Assembly: GCA_023391695.1 (NCBI GenBank)
Contig: JAEWAK010000048.1
Location: forward strand, 1-30,000
DNA from: Bacillota bacterium
Lineage (GTDB): Bacteria > Bacillota > Clostridia > Lachnospirales > Lachnospiraceae
Reading direction: 5' to 3'
DNA length: 30,000 nucleotides
A program made the translations under genes and the position numbers. The notes under the pieces are model-generated. The model was not told where the DNA came from. It searched no databases and worked only from the letters and a program-made list of their open reading frames with translations. Every line of letters starts with the position of its first letter. The stretch's first letter is position 1. This document shows, one piece after another, positions 23,350-30,000 of this stretch.

Positions 23350-23683
23350 AACGATACCTCCTGATTTTATTAGAGCCTATCGAGGAACCTTCCAGTCCCT
23401 GCAGGCGGGAGTTATACTTAGCTTTTCAGTGAAGCCGAGGCCTTCGCTAAAATAGCAGCATAACGGTGTAATAGGTCATGAGTATGTAGTAAAACCACAT
23501 TTTGTAATATACTGACAGGTAACCTGACAGCCGGACAATTTAGAATAAGCAATACACATCCGGGAAAGAAAAGAGTTGAAATTCGACACCCCCTCCTTTT
23601 CATCCCGCATTTTGAGTGTTATAATGTATGGGAAAACTGGGTTCCAATTCATGTTTATTTCTAATTAAGAAGGAGAAAATTTA
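23350..23683. other. Divergent control region between GH50-like gene and araC gene
   Basis: About 334 bases. It holds the araC promoter (23597-23625) and a compact candidate site: CTGACAG repeated directly at 23512-23518 and 23524-23530, with a period of 12 bases, overlapping the palindrome CAGGT-A-ACCTG (23516-23526). No gene was recognised; a short minus-strand frame at 23418-23603 is not convincing. Confidence 0.5.
23597..23625 (+). promoter_or_regulatory. Likely promoter of the AraC regulator gene
   Basis: TTTTCA (23597-23602) and a perfect TATAAT (23620-23625) are 17 bases apart; the -35 box is weak, which would suit an activator-dependent or low-level promoter. Confidence 0.5.
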
Positions 23684-24595
23684 ATGCATTACCAATTAGA
23701 TAGCAGCCATATCCTGAAAATTCGTTTAATGAATTCTGTGACAATACAGCCGCCTTATATCCATAACAGAAGACAGGCGGACGAGTATATCATTTATATT
23801 ATTAAAAAAGGAAAGATGTATCTTATGGAAAATAATATCAGATATGTGCTGGAACCCGGTGATTTTTTCCTGCTGGATCCGGAATATGTACATGAAGGAT
23901 ACCAGACCTCCCTGTGTGAGTATTATTTTATCCATTTCCGCCATGAACATATAACCAAAACCTCCTTTGCTTCCGAACAGGATCTGATAATGGCATTGAT
24001 AACAAAACGCAACGATTCCCTTAAAAGTGATCCTTTTTCTTATTCCTCCTATGAAAATGACAGGCTCCTGTTCCCTGAATATTATCATTTTTCTAACTAC
24101 AGCGATTTTATTAAAGTCTGCTGTCTTTTGGATGAAGCTGCAGGTCATAACCAGAATCCGCTGGAACACTATAAATTACTTTGTTCCTGTAAGGTAATGG
24201 AGGTTCTGGTAGAAGTGTGCCGCAGTTATGTGCTGTTTATAACCCGGAATATGTCTGCCGGCATGCCTAAATCCTATGGTAAGGTACAGGAATTATTAAG
24301 CTATCTCAATACCGGATATGCGGAAAAAATTACGAGTCAGGATATCGAAGAAAGGATGGAATGTAATTTTGACTACATTAACCGCGTATTCAAGCAGCTC
24401 ACCCATAAAACCATATTTGCTTATTTAAATACCGTCCGTATAAATCATGCCAAGGAACTGATTTCCACTACCAATATGAAATTAACGGAAATCGGCCTGG
24501 CAGTGGGATTTGTGGATTTATATTATTTCAGCAAGGTATTTAAAAAAGCAGTTGGTATTTCTCCTTCTGCCTATGCAAAAGGTGTTATAAAATAA
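23684..24595 (+). CDS. AraC-family transcriptional regulator
   Basis: A 303-residue one-component regulator. The N-terminal half (about 1-120) is a cupin-type ligand-binding domain (KGKMYLMENNIRYVLEPGDFFLLDP and VHEGYQ, the usual RmlC-like pattern). The C-terminal 100 residues hold two helix-turn-helix units: ITSQDIEERMECNFDYINRV, and LTEIGLAVGFVDLYYFSKVF followed by KKAVGISPSAYA, the AraC signature. An AAGGAG RBS lies 9 bases before the ATG. It is divergent from the GH50-like gene and convergent with the GH2 gene, with only 2 bases between the stop codons. It is the obvious candidate regulator of the surrounding glycosidases, presumably activated by a galactoside or derived sugar. Confidence 0.92.
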   Translation: MHYQLDSSHILKIRLMNSVTIQPPYIHNRRQADEYIIYIIKKGKMYLMENNIRYVLEPGDFFLLDPEYVHEGYQTSLCEYYFIHFRHEHITKTSFASEQDLIMALITKRNDSLKSDPFSYSSYENDRLLFPEYYHFSNYSDFIKVCCLLDEAAGHNQNPLEHYKLLCSCKVMEVLVEVCRSYVLFITRNMSAGMPKSYGKVQELLSYLNTGYAEKITSQDIEERMECNFDYINRVFKQLTHKTIFAYLNTVRINHAKELISTTNMKLTEIGLAVGFVDLYYFSKVFKKAVGISPSAYAKGVIK

Positions 24596-24597
24596 TA

Positions 24598-27042
24598 TTA
24601 AAGACGTAATCTGGCACTTCTTAAACCGGTTCCCGTTACCGTAACCAGAGCCTGGGCTTCAGGCTCTGAAAGAGTTATATAGATTAACAGGCGGCCTTCG
24701 TATGCTCTTCGGGAGACTTCCGTATATTCCGTATAATCGGATAAATCACCGTTTTCCAGGCCGGTTATTTTACCGGAACCGGAGACGTCCACCGTAAGCA
24801 GGGTGCTGTCATTGACAACCCGGTTGCCGGACCGGTCCGTGACAGTAACTTCAATTTGTTTTAAAGAATTTTGACATATGCTGCCCAGTTTTTCATTAAC
24901 AAACGGAAGAGCCGGGAAGCACTGACTTACGGCTTCCGGTAAATCCCACACTTTCAGTTCCAGGCTGCAGGCAGATCCTGTATCCCTAAGAGAGTCTTTC
25001 ACGGTTTCATTTCCATCCGGCAGGACGTTTATTCCCGTGACTGTAATTTCTCCAGGCTCATATGGAACGAACCATGCAATATAGCCGGTATCCTCATTAT
25101 ATGGCTTTATTCCCAGATCTTCTCCGTTACAGTAAACCCTGGCGGAACATAAATTGGTATAACATCTGATTTCAATCAGTTCCCCCGGAACATAATTCCA
25201 GCTTCGGTTCATGGACTTCCATTCATCCTTTGTTTCCGGTCCTTTTAAATATTCACCCGGTTCCGCCCTTGCAGTTACCAGGTAAAGCATGGGGGCTTCT
25301 GCCCAAAAGCTCTGCCTGCGGTAGAAGCTGACTTTTGGGAAACCGGCCAGGGTAAGCAATCCTGCCTTAGAGCCGTGAACCGGCCAGCCGGCGGCTTCTC
25401 CAAGATAATCAATTCCCGTCCAGAGAAACTGTGCGGAGATATATTCCTGGTCCCTTACGGCTTTCCAGGCTTCGTAGGAATGACTGTTTTCGGTTCCCAG
25501 GAAAGGCTTGCCGGGAAATCGGAGATGGTCTTCTTCATAATATTGTTCTTTATAGTTATAGCCTACGATATCAAAAGAATCAAAGTAACCTGTCAGAGAG
25601 GAAAGTTCCGGAAAAGCCACGGCTGCCGTAACCGGACGTGTAGGATCCTCTTTTTTAACGATTTGCGTCAATTCTTCCGCAATCACCGGCAGCCTTTCGG
25701 CATTGGGTTTATCCGGTTTATATTCTCTTTCGGAAGCCGGTTTATTGTTGTCGTTATTGCCGGTCATACTGGTAAAAAGAGGGTGGCAGTAGGGGTCGTT
25801 CGGATAATCAATTTCATTTCCGATACTCCATGCGATAACGGAGGGATGGTTCCGGTCACGCTGTATTAAGTCCGTTAAATCCCTTTCATGCCATTCCGGA
25901 AAATCTTCAAAATATCCCTGGTGCCTGGGCGGGTATACATTATGGCCGACGGACCATTTATTCTTGGCTCCTTCCCATTCGTCGAAGGCTTCGTCCAGGA
26001 CCAGAAAGCCCAGGATATCACACAGTTCATAGAGTTCCGGCATATGGGGATTGTGGCTCATGCGCAGGGCATTGCAACCCATTTCCTTCAAGGCGGTAAG
26101 GCGCCTTACCCAGACTTCCGGCAATACGGCGGCACCTAAACAGCCTGCATCGTGGTGAATACAGACCCCTTTGATTTTAACAGGCCTGTTATTTAAAAAG
26201 AAACCTTTGTCCGGATCAAAATGAATGCTTCGTATACCTGCATTCTGAACGGCTTCCTCCGTAAACGCAAAGGAATTATCCAGAGCTTTCGAATGGATCC
26301 GGGTATTTAATTTATAAAGATAAGGTGTGTCCGGCGACCAAAGGAGGGGTGAAACCAAGGTACCGCCGGTGTTTATGCTGCCGGTACCGCCGGCCGGAAG
26401 TTTACAGGTGTTTTTTAAACATAAGAGTTCGTTGCCGTCATAGGACAGGAAATTTTCTACGGTAACCTGAACCTCTTTTGCCGTGTCATTTACGATGGTA
26501 TTCGTAATTTCAATATCCACTTTTTCACTGCTCACCGATGGAGTCTTAAAAAAGATACCGTTAAAATCCGGATGGACAGCTTCTTCTATGGTAACAGTAA
26601 CTTTTCTGGTTATACCGGACCCTGTAAACCAGCGGGAATCGGAAATATCACGATGATCCACTCTTACCGCAATCAGATTAGGTATATCTCCAAAGCATAC
26701 CTGTCCCGTAATATCATAACGGAAAGTAGTATAACCGTTAGGGCGTTTACCCAGATAATAGCTGTTACACCAAACCTGGCTGTTTTTATAGACTCCGTCA
26801 AAAGTTATAAAGATGCGCTTGTTTTGATAGGATTCCGGCAGGTAAAAAGCAGTCCGGTACCATCCGATGCCTCCGGCCAGGTAACCGGTGCCGCTGGAAT
26901 ATTCTTTTAAAAAGGGCATATGTACGGACCAGTCATGGGGAACGGTTACCTCCTCCCAGTCCTTATCGGAGCAGCCCTTATACCAGGCATCCGTGCAATC
27001 CTTGTAATGGAATTTCCATTGATTAAGCAGTATTGATTTCAT
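24598..27042 (-). CDS. Glycoside hydrolase family 2 protein (beta-galactosidase-like)
   Basis: An 814-residue GH2 enzyme. In order: sugar-binding jelly roll (about 1-155; VPHDWSVHMPF, GGIGWYRTAFYLPE), immunoglobulin-like domain (about 160-265), the (alpha/beta)8 catalytic barrel (about 275-570), and C-terminal DUF4982-like and beta-sandwich domains. Catalytic residues are the acid/base E410 in IAWSIGNEIDYP and the nucleophile E518 in PFLGTENSHSYE. RDRNHPSV and ALRMSHNPH are family hallmarks. The protein lacks a signal peptide. An AGGAGG RBS and a promoter (27104-27131) lie upstream. Beta-galactosidase, beta-glucuronidase or other GH2 activity cannot be told from sequence alone, but the cluster favours beta-galactosides. 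Confidence 0.92.
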   Translation of the reverse strand: MKSILLNQWKFHYKDCTDAWYKGCSDKDWEEVTVPHDWSVHMPFLKEYSSGTGYLAGGIGWYRTAFYLPESYQNKRIFITFDGVYKNSQVWCNSYYLGKRPNGYTTFRYDITGQVCFGDIPNLIAVRVDHRDISDSRWFTGSGITRKVTVTIEEAVHPDFNGIFFKTPSVSSEKVDIEITNTIVNDTAKEVQVTVENFLSYDGNELLCLKNTCKLPAGGTGSINTGGTLVSPLLWSPDTPYLYKLNTRIHSKALDNSFAFTEEAVQNAGIRSIHFDPDKGFFLNNRPVKIKGVCIHHDAGCLGAAVLPEVWVRRLTALKEMGCNALRMSHNPHMPELYELCDILGFLVLDEAFDEWEGAKNKWSVGHNVYPPRHQGYFEDFPEWHERDLTDLIQRDRNHPSVIAWSIGNEIDYPNDPYCHPLFTSMTGNNDNNKPASEREYKPDKPNAERLPVIAEELTQIVKKEDPTRPVTAAVAFPELSSLTGYFDSFDIVGYNYKEQYYEEDHLRFPGKPFLGTENSHSYEAWKAVRDQEYISAQFLWTGIDYLGEAAGWPVHGSKAGLLTLAGFPKVSFYRRQSFWAEAPMLYLVTARAEPGEYLKGPETKDEWKSMNRSWNYVPGELIEIRCYTNLCSARVYCNGEDLGIKPYNEDTGYIAWFVPYEPGEITVTGINVLPDGNETVKDSLRDTGSACSLELKVWDLPEAVSQCFPALPFVNEKLGSICQNSLKQIEVTVTDRSGNRVVNDSTLLTVDVSGSGKITGLENGDLSDYTEYTEVSRRAYEGRLLIYITLSEPEAQALVTVTGTGLRSARLRL

Positions 27043-27103
27043 ATTGGCCTCCTGTGCAATTGTTGTAAAAATGGCTCCTTTGCTATTATGGAATTTACCT
27101 TTA

Positions 27104-27131
27104 GTATATAAATTAACAGTGAAAATACAAT
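27104..27131 (-). promoter_or_regulatory. Likely promoter of the GH2 gene
   Basis: On the minus strand TTGTAT (27131-27126) and TATACT (27109-27104) are 16 bases apart. The leader is about 60 bases. Confidence 0.5.
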
Positions 27132-27437
27132 GGATAATATAATTTTAATTTGTAAAATAGCTACCTTTGTAAATAATTATTTAATGACTTACACTGACAA
27201 TATCAATCGGTCTTATATGCTGGTATTAATGTAATGAATTCGGTTTCAAAATTAATCAGGAATATGCTGCCTTCAAAAAAGAAATGGTTATAAATTTGCC
27301 GTTATTCTAATATATAGGGGTGGAGACTCATTATGGTGGAATTGTAACAGTAGGTGGAAAGAGATCTTTGTGCAGACCGGATAATAGGGTTATTTAAGAG
27401 TATAAGTATCATAAAGGACCTTTCGGTATAAAAATCT

Positions 27438-27470
27438 CCAGGCAGCATCCGGAAGTTGAGTTCTGCCTGG
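27438..27470. other. Hairpin in GH2-GH35 spacer
   Basis: CCAGGCAG (27438-27445) pairs perfectly with CTGCCTGG (27463-27470). No T tract follows. The surrounding 27132-27480 holds no recognisable gene; a 68-codon minus-strand frame at 27302-27508 could be a gene fragment but I cannot assign it. Confidence 0.5.
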
Positions 27471-27480
27471 AATAACCTAC

Positions 27481-27587
27481 CTTCATGATTGTCACCCAGA
27501 AAGTCCAATTCAGACTATCGAATGAATATAAAACTATATATTTAGAATTTATTTTTTTATGGACTTTCTGGGTGACAACTCTTCATG
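27481..27587. mobile_element. MITE-like element with 19-bp inverted ends and 7-bp flanking duplication
   Basis: TTGTCACCCAGAAAGTCCA (27489-27507) is perfectly inverted at 27560-27578, around about 52 bases of very AT-rich DNA. The 7-base word CTTCATG lies directly outside both ends (27481-27487 and 27581-27587), as a target-site duplication would. The element is about 93 bases long and has no coding capacity. Confidence 0.6.
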
Positions 27588-27616
27588 CGTTTTCCTGAGG
27601 AAAGGGAATATTCATA

Positions 27617-27645
27617 TTGACAGGAAGGAACCGGAGTGTTACCAT
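27617..27645 (+). promoter_or_regulatory. Likely promoter of the GH35 gene
   Basis: TTGACA (27617-27622, perfect -35) and TACCAT (27640-27645, four of six) are 17 bases apart, with two dyads (27652-27665 and 27664-27682) just downstream. Confidence 0.5.
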
Positions 27646-27651
27646 AACTTG

Positions 27652-27682
27652 TGAAACGGGTTTCATAAATGTACAATTTATG
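27652..27682. promoter_or_regulatory. Two overlapping palindromes downstream of the GH35 promoter, possible operators
   Basis: TGAAAC-GG-GTTTCA (27652-27665) and CATAAAT-GTACA-ATTTATG (27664-27682) adjoin the start point predicted from the promoter at 27617, where a repressor would block transcription. Which protein binds is unknown. Confidence 0.5.
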
Positions 27683-27729
27683 ACATGAAATAAAAAACAA
27701 AACGTATTCTTATTGGGAGGATTTAAAGG

Positions 27730-29481
27730 ATGGCAAATAACTGCTTTGAAATAAAGGATGAATTTTATTTAAATAATACTAAAATGAAAGTAATCTCAGG
27801 CGGATTGCATTATTTCAGGGTTGTTCCCGAATATTGGCGTGACCGGCTGGAAAAATTAAAGAATTTAGGCTGCAATACAGTTGAAACTTACATACCCTGG
27901 AATATGCATGAGCCGCAGAAAGGAACCTACTGCTTTGAAGGGATGCTTGATGTGGAAGCATTTATCCGGCTTGCGGGGGAATTGGGACTCTGGGTCATAG
28001 TCAGACCGTCACCTTATATCTGTGCCGAATGGGAATTCGGAGGTTTACCGGCATGGCTGCTTGCGGAAGACGGAATGCGTTTACGATGCTTCCATGAACC
28101 ATTTTTAAATCATGTGAGTGAATATTACCGTGAACTATTCCAAATACTGGCCCCGCTTCAAATCAATTATGGCGGCCCCATCATAATGATGCAGGTTGAA
28201 AATGAATATGGTTATTATGGGGATGATACTAAGTATCTGGAAACCTTAAAAGACATTATGATCGAAAACGGGACGGTAGTGCCGCTGGTGACCTCGGACG
28301 GTCCATGGGGAGAAGCGCTTCGCTGCGGCAGTATGGAAGGTGTTTTGCCGACTGCCAATTTTGGTTCCAGGGCAGTGGAACAATTCGGTGTTTTGGCCGG
28401 ACATACCAAGGGCGGCCCGTTAATGTGCATGGAATTCTGGATCGGCTGGTTTGATGACTGGGGCTGCGGTAAGCATCAGACTACCGATTTGAATGACAAC
28501 GTTAAGAATCTGGAGGATATTTTAAGGTTAGGTAATGTTAATATCTATATGTTCCATGGAGGAACAAACTTCGGATTTATGAACGGAGCCAATTATTATG
28601 ACAAGCTGACGCCGGATGTCACTTCTTATGACTATGATGCCTTACTGACGGAGAGCGGCGGGATCACTCCCAAATATGAAGCTTTTAAAAAAGTAATCCT
28701 TGAATATACCGGTTCCTCCGATCTGACTTTATCAACTGAGATTAAGGCCAGGGCTTACGGAACGGTAAAGGCAAAAGAAAAAGTAAGCTTATTTCAAACC
28801 CTTCATACACTGTCTGCAGGCATTGAAAGTGCTTACCCGAAATCCATGGAAAAAGTCGGGCAAAATTATGGTTACATTTTATACCGTACTGTTTTGAAAA
28901 AAGAAAAAAAGCTGGAAAAAATAAGATTGTGGGAGGCAAACGACAGAGCCCAGATCTTTGTAGATAGACACCCTTTCATTACCCTTTATGACAGGGAATT
29001 ATTAAAAGAAGCGGTTGTAGATGAAAGGACGGAAGGGAGCAGCCAGATGGATATTCTGGTTGAAAATATGGGAAGAGTAAATTTCGGACCCGGTCTGGAA
29101 AAGCAGCAAAAAGGCATCAACGGGGGAGTACAGATCAACGGACACGGGCATTATAGATGGGAAATCTATCCCCTTCCTCTGGATAACATTGACCGGATAG
29201 ATTTCACCAAAGAGTATGAGGAAGGAGTACCGGCATTCTATAAATTTGAATTTGAAGCGGGAGAAGCCTGTGATACCTACCTGGATTTTACCGGCTGGGG
29301 AAAAGGCTGTGTTTTTATTAACGGCTTTAATCTCGGGCGTTTCTGGAAAATCGGACCGCAAAAACGGCTTTATATACCGGGACCGCTGATCAAAATAGGA
29401 AACAACAACATCGTAATTTTTGAAACGGAAGGAATAACGAATACCCACATCGAATTAATGTCAGAGCCGGCATTGGAATGA
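27730..29481 (+). CDS. Glycoside hydrolase family 35 beta-galactosidase
   Basis: A 583-residue GH35 enzyme that removes terminal beta-linked galactose. The N-terminal barrel (about 15-330) shows SGGLHYFRVVPEYWRDRL, NTVETYIPWNMHEP, RPSPYICAEWEFGGLPAWLL and MQVENEYGYYG, with acid/base E159 in VENEYG, and the nucleophile E235 in CMEFWIGWFDDWG. HGGTNFGFMNGAN is also typical. The rest (about 340-583) is beta-sandwich, including a jelly-roll ending FINGFNLGRFWKIGPQ characteristic of GH35. No signal peptide is seen. The RBS GGGAGG lies 9 bases before the ATG. It is on the strand opposite to the GH2 gene and has its own promoter and possible operators. No terminator was recognised after it. Confidence 0.95.
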   Translation: MANNCFEIKDEFYLNNTKMKVISGGLHYFRVVPEYWRDRLEKLKNLGCNTVETYIPWNMHEPQKGTYCFEGMLDVEAFIRLAGELGLWVIVRPSPYICAEWEFGGLPAWLLAEDGMRLRCFHEPFLNHVSEYYRELFQILAPLQINYGGPIIMMQVENEYGYYGDDTKYLETLKDIMIENGTVVPLVTSDGPWGEALRCGSMEGVLPTANFGSRAVEQFGVLAGHTKGGPLMCMEFWIGWFDDWGCGKHQTTDLNDNVKNLEDILRLGNVNIYMFHGGTNFGFMNGANYYDKLTPDVTSYDYDALLTESGGITPKYEAFKKVILEYTGSSDLTLSTEIKARAYGTVKAKEKVSLFQTLHTLSAGIESAYPKSMEKVGQNYGYILYRTVLKKEKKLEKIRLWEANDRAQIFVDRHPFITLYDRELLKEAVVDERTEGSSQMDILVENMGRVNFGPGLEKQQKGINGGVQINGHGHYRWEIYPLPLDNIDRIDFTKEYEEGVPAFYKFEFEAGEACDTYLDFTGWGKGCVFINGFNLGRFWKIGPQKRLYIPGPLIKIGNNNIVIFETEGITNTHIELMSEPALE

Positions 29482-29720
29482 ATATAGCACATCGAAGGAA
29501 GGAGATACTAGAATTTCATGAAATGTTAACAAAATGATTATTCATGCGTTTGTCGTGAGGAATGTATACCTGGCTATTTTCTTTATCATTTGGCAGCAAG
29601 AAGACTCCTTCCTCTGAGGTGGGAGAAGAATTGCTGTCTGCAAAGACACTCCCTTGACTCTCTATACATCCCTCTACCCTTACTTAACAACACAAAAGAA
29701 CTTACGTTCGGAATATTTGG
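29482..29720. other. Flank of the TnpB element, no gene
   Basis: About 240 bases without a convincing gene. It includes an imperfect stem CTCCTTCCTC-T-GAGGTGGGAG (29608-29628) which could be a subterminal hairpin of an IS200/IS605-type element, and a TTCATGCGTTT-type motif at 29541 that resembles one at 27582. Confidence 0.4.
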
Positions 29721-29749
29721 TTGCGCGTTTTGTCTGTACATGGTATAAT
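29721..29749 (+). promoter_or_regulatory. Promoter of the TnpB gene
   Basis: TTGCGC (29721-29726) and a perfect TATAAT (29744-29749) are 17 bases apart, 29 bases ahead of the start codon. Confidence 0.6.
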
Positions 29750-29777
29750 ATACTTGTACGAGCGGAGGTGAAACAGG

Positions 29778-30000
29778 ATGAAAATATCGTTTCAATATAG
29801 ACTGAGGCTGTCAGCCAAAACACTGGCTGTCATTGAGGAATTAAGCTTTCATACTACGAAACTGTACAATATAGTTAACTATGACCTTCATGAACATGGT
29901 TTTCAGTGCTATGTTGATATGAACCGAAGCTATGCAGATAACTGGCATAAGACATTTTTACACAGCCATAATTACCAGCAGCTGCTTAAGGTTCTTGAAA
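29778..30000 (+). CDS. tnpB: TnpB (IS200/IS605 OrfB) N-terminus, truncated by window edge
   Basis: The frame from ATG 29778 is open to the end of the window (74 codons). The RBS GGAGGTG (29764-29770) is 7 bases upstream. The encoded MKISFQYRLRLSAKTLAVIE, then FHTTKLYNIVNYDL, and WHKTFLHSHNYQQLLKVLE, matches the N-terminal region of TnpB/OrfB proteins (compare the LYN and SxxxQxxLKxLE patterns), the RNA-guided nucleases carried by IS200/IS605 and IS1341 elements. RuvC and zinc-finger parts would lie beyond the window, as would any guide-RNA region at the 3' end. No tnpA lies upstream. The call is based on fewer than 80 residues. Confidence 0.75.
   Translation, partial: MKISFQYRLRLSAKTLAVIEELSFHTTKLYNIVNYDLHEHGFQCYVDMNRSYADNWHKTFLHSHNYQQLLKVLE

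Noticed and set aside
23418..23603. Small minus-strand gene between araC and the GH50-like gene
   Set aside because: Cysteine- and leucine-rich without motif or RBS, and it lies in the regulatory spacer.
27302..27508. 68-codon minus-strand protein gene
   Set aside because: No recognisable family and no clear RBS, and it overlaps one arm of the MITE-like element; a gene fragment cannot be excluded.
1..30000. CRISPR arrays, tRNA or rRNA genes
   Set aside because: No regularly spaced repeats with unique spacers and no tRNA or rRNA signature sequences were seen on reading either strand.

Overview
The window is an AT-rich, densely coded stretch of a Gram-positive, spore-forming clostridium, most likely a Lachnospiraceae-type genome. 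This rests on AGGAGG-type ribosome binding sites throughout, an RNase Y gene, a spoIIM-like sporulation gene, the order nudF-spoIIM-xerD (also found in Bacillus), a DUF1653/YmaF protein repertoire, and an abundance of structured intergenic repeats. No rRNA, tRNA or CRISPR array was seen.

Layout. (1) 1-1429: 3' part of rny (RNase Y), closed by a strong terminator. (2) 1430-3458: a class I aminotransferase between two repeat-rich spacers. (3) 3459-7016: proC, nudF, spoIIM and a xerD-type recombinase, the last with an unusual change in its catalytic HxxR motif. (4) 7145-8980, minus strand: DAHP synthase, then an XRE regulator overlapping peptide deformylase. (5) 9563-14290, plus strand: pyrimidine-nucleoside phosphorylase, a frameshifted tiny membrane protein, a DUF1653 protein, a YmaF-type histidine-rich protein, purine nucleoside phosphorylase and a zinc dehydrogenase. 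(6) 14681-21223: a nucleoside ABC importer (BMP lipoprotein, double ATPase, two permeases) followed by an MTA/SAH/adenosine-type deaminase; its leader holds a convincing intrinsic terminator with a competing fold. (7) 21313-29481: three clan GH-A glycosidases (GH50-like, GH2, GH35) around an AraC regulator, probably for beta-galactosides; none has a signal peptide and no sugar transporter lies in the window. (8) 29778-30000: the start of a TnpB (IS200/IS605 OrfB) gene running off the end.

How it fits together. The importer, deaminase, purine nucleoside phosphorylase and pyrimidine-nucleoside phosphorylase form a nucleoside uptake and salvage route, split over at least three transcripts. The glycoside hydrolases look like a cytoplasmic oligosaccharide-degrading set controlled by the AraC protein.

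Most interesting non-coding signals: the terminator/antiterminator leader at 14482-14680; two families of dispersed structured repeats (1492-1623 with 11823-11950; 3141-3190 with 9134-9204), whose copies differ in ways that keep hairpins paired; and a MITE-like 93-bp element with 19-bp inverted repeats and a 7-bp flanking duplication (27481-27587). All calls come from reading the sequence; no database search was run.
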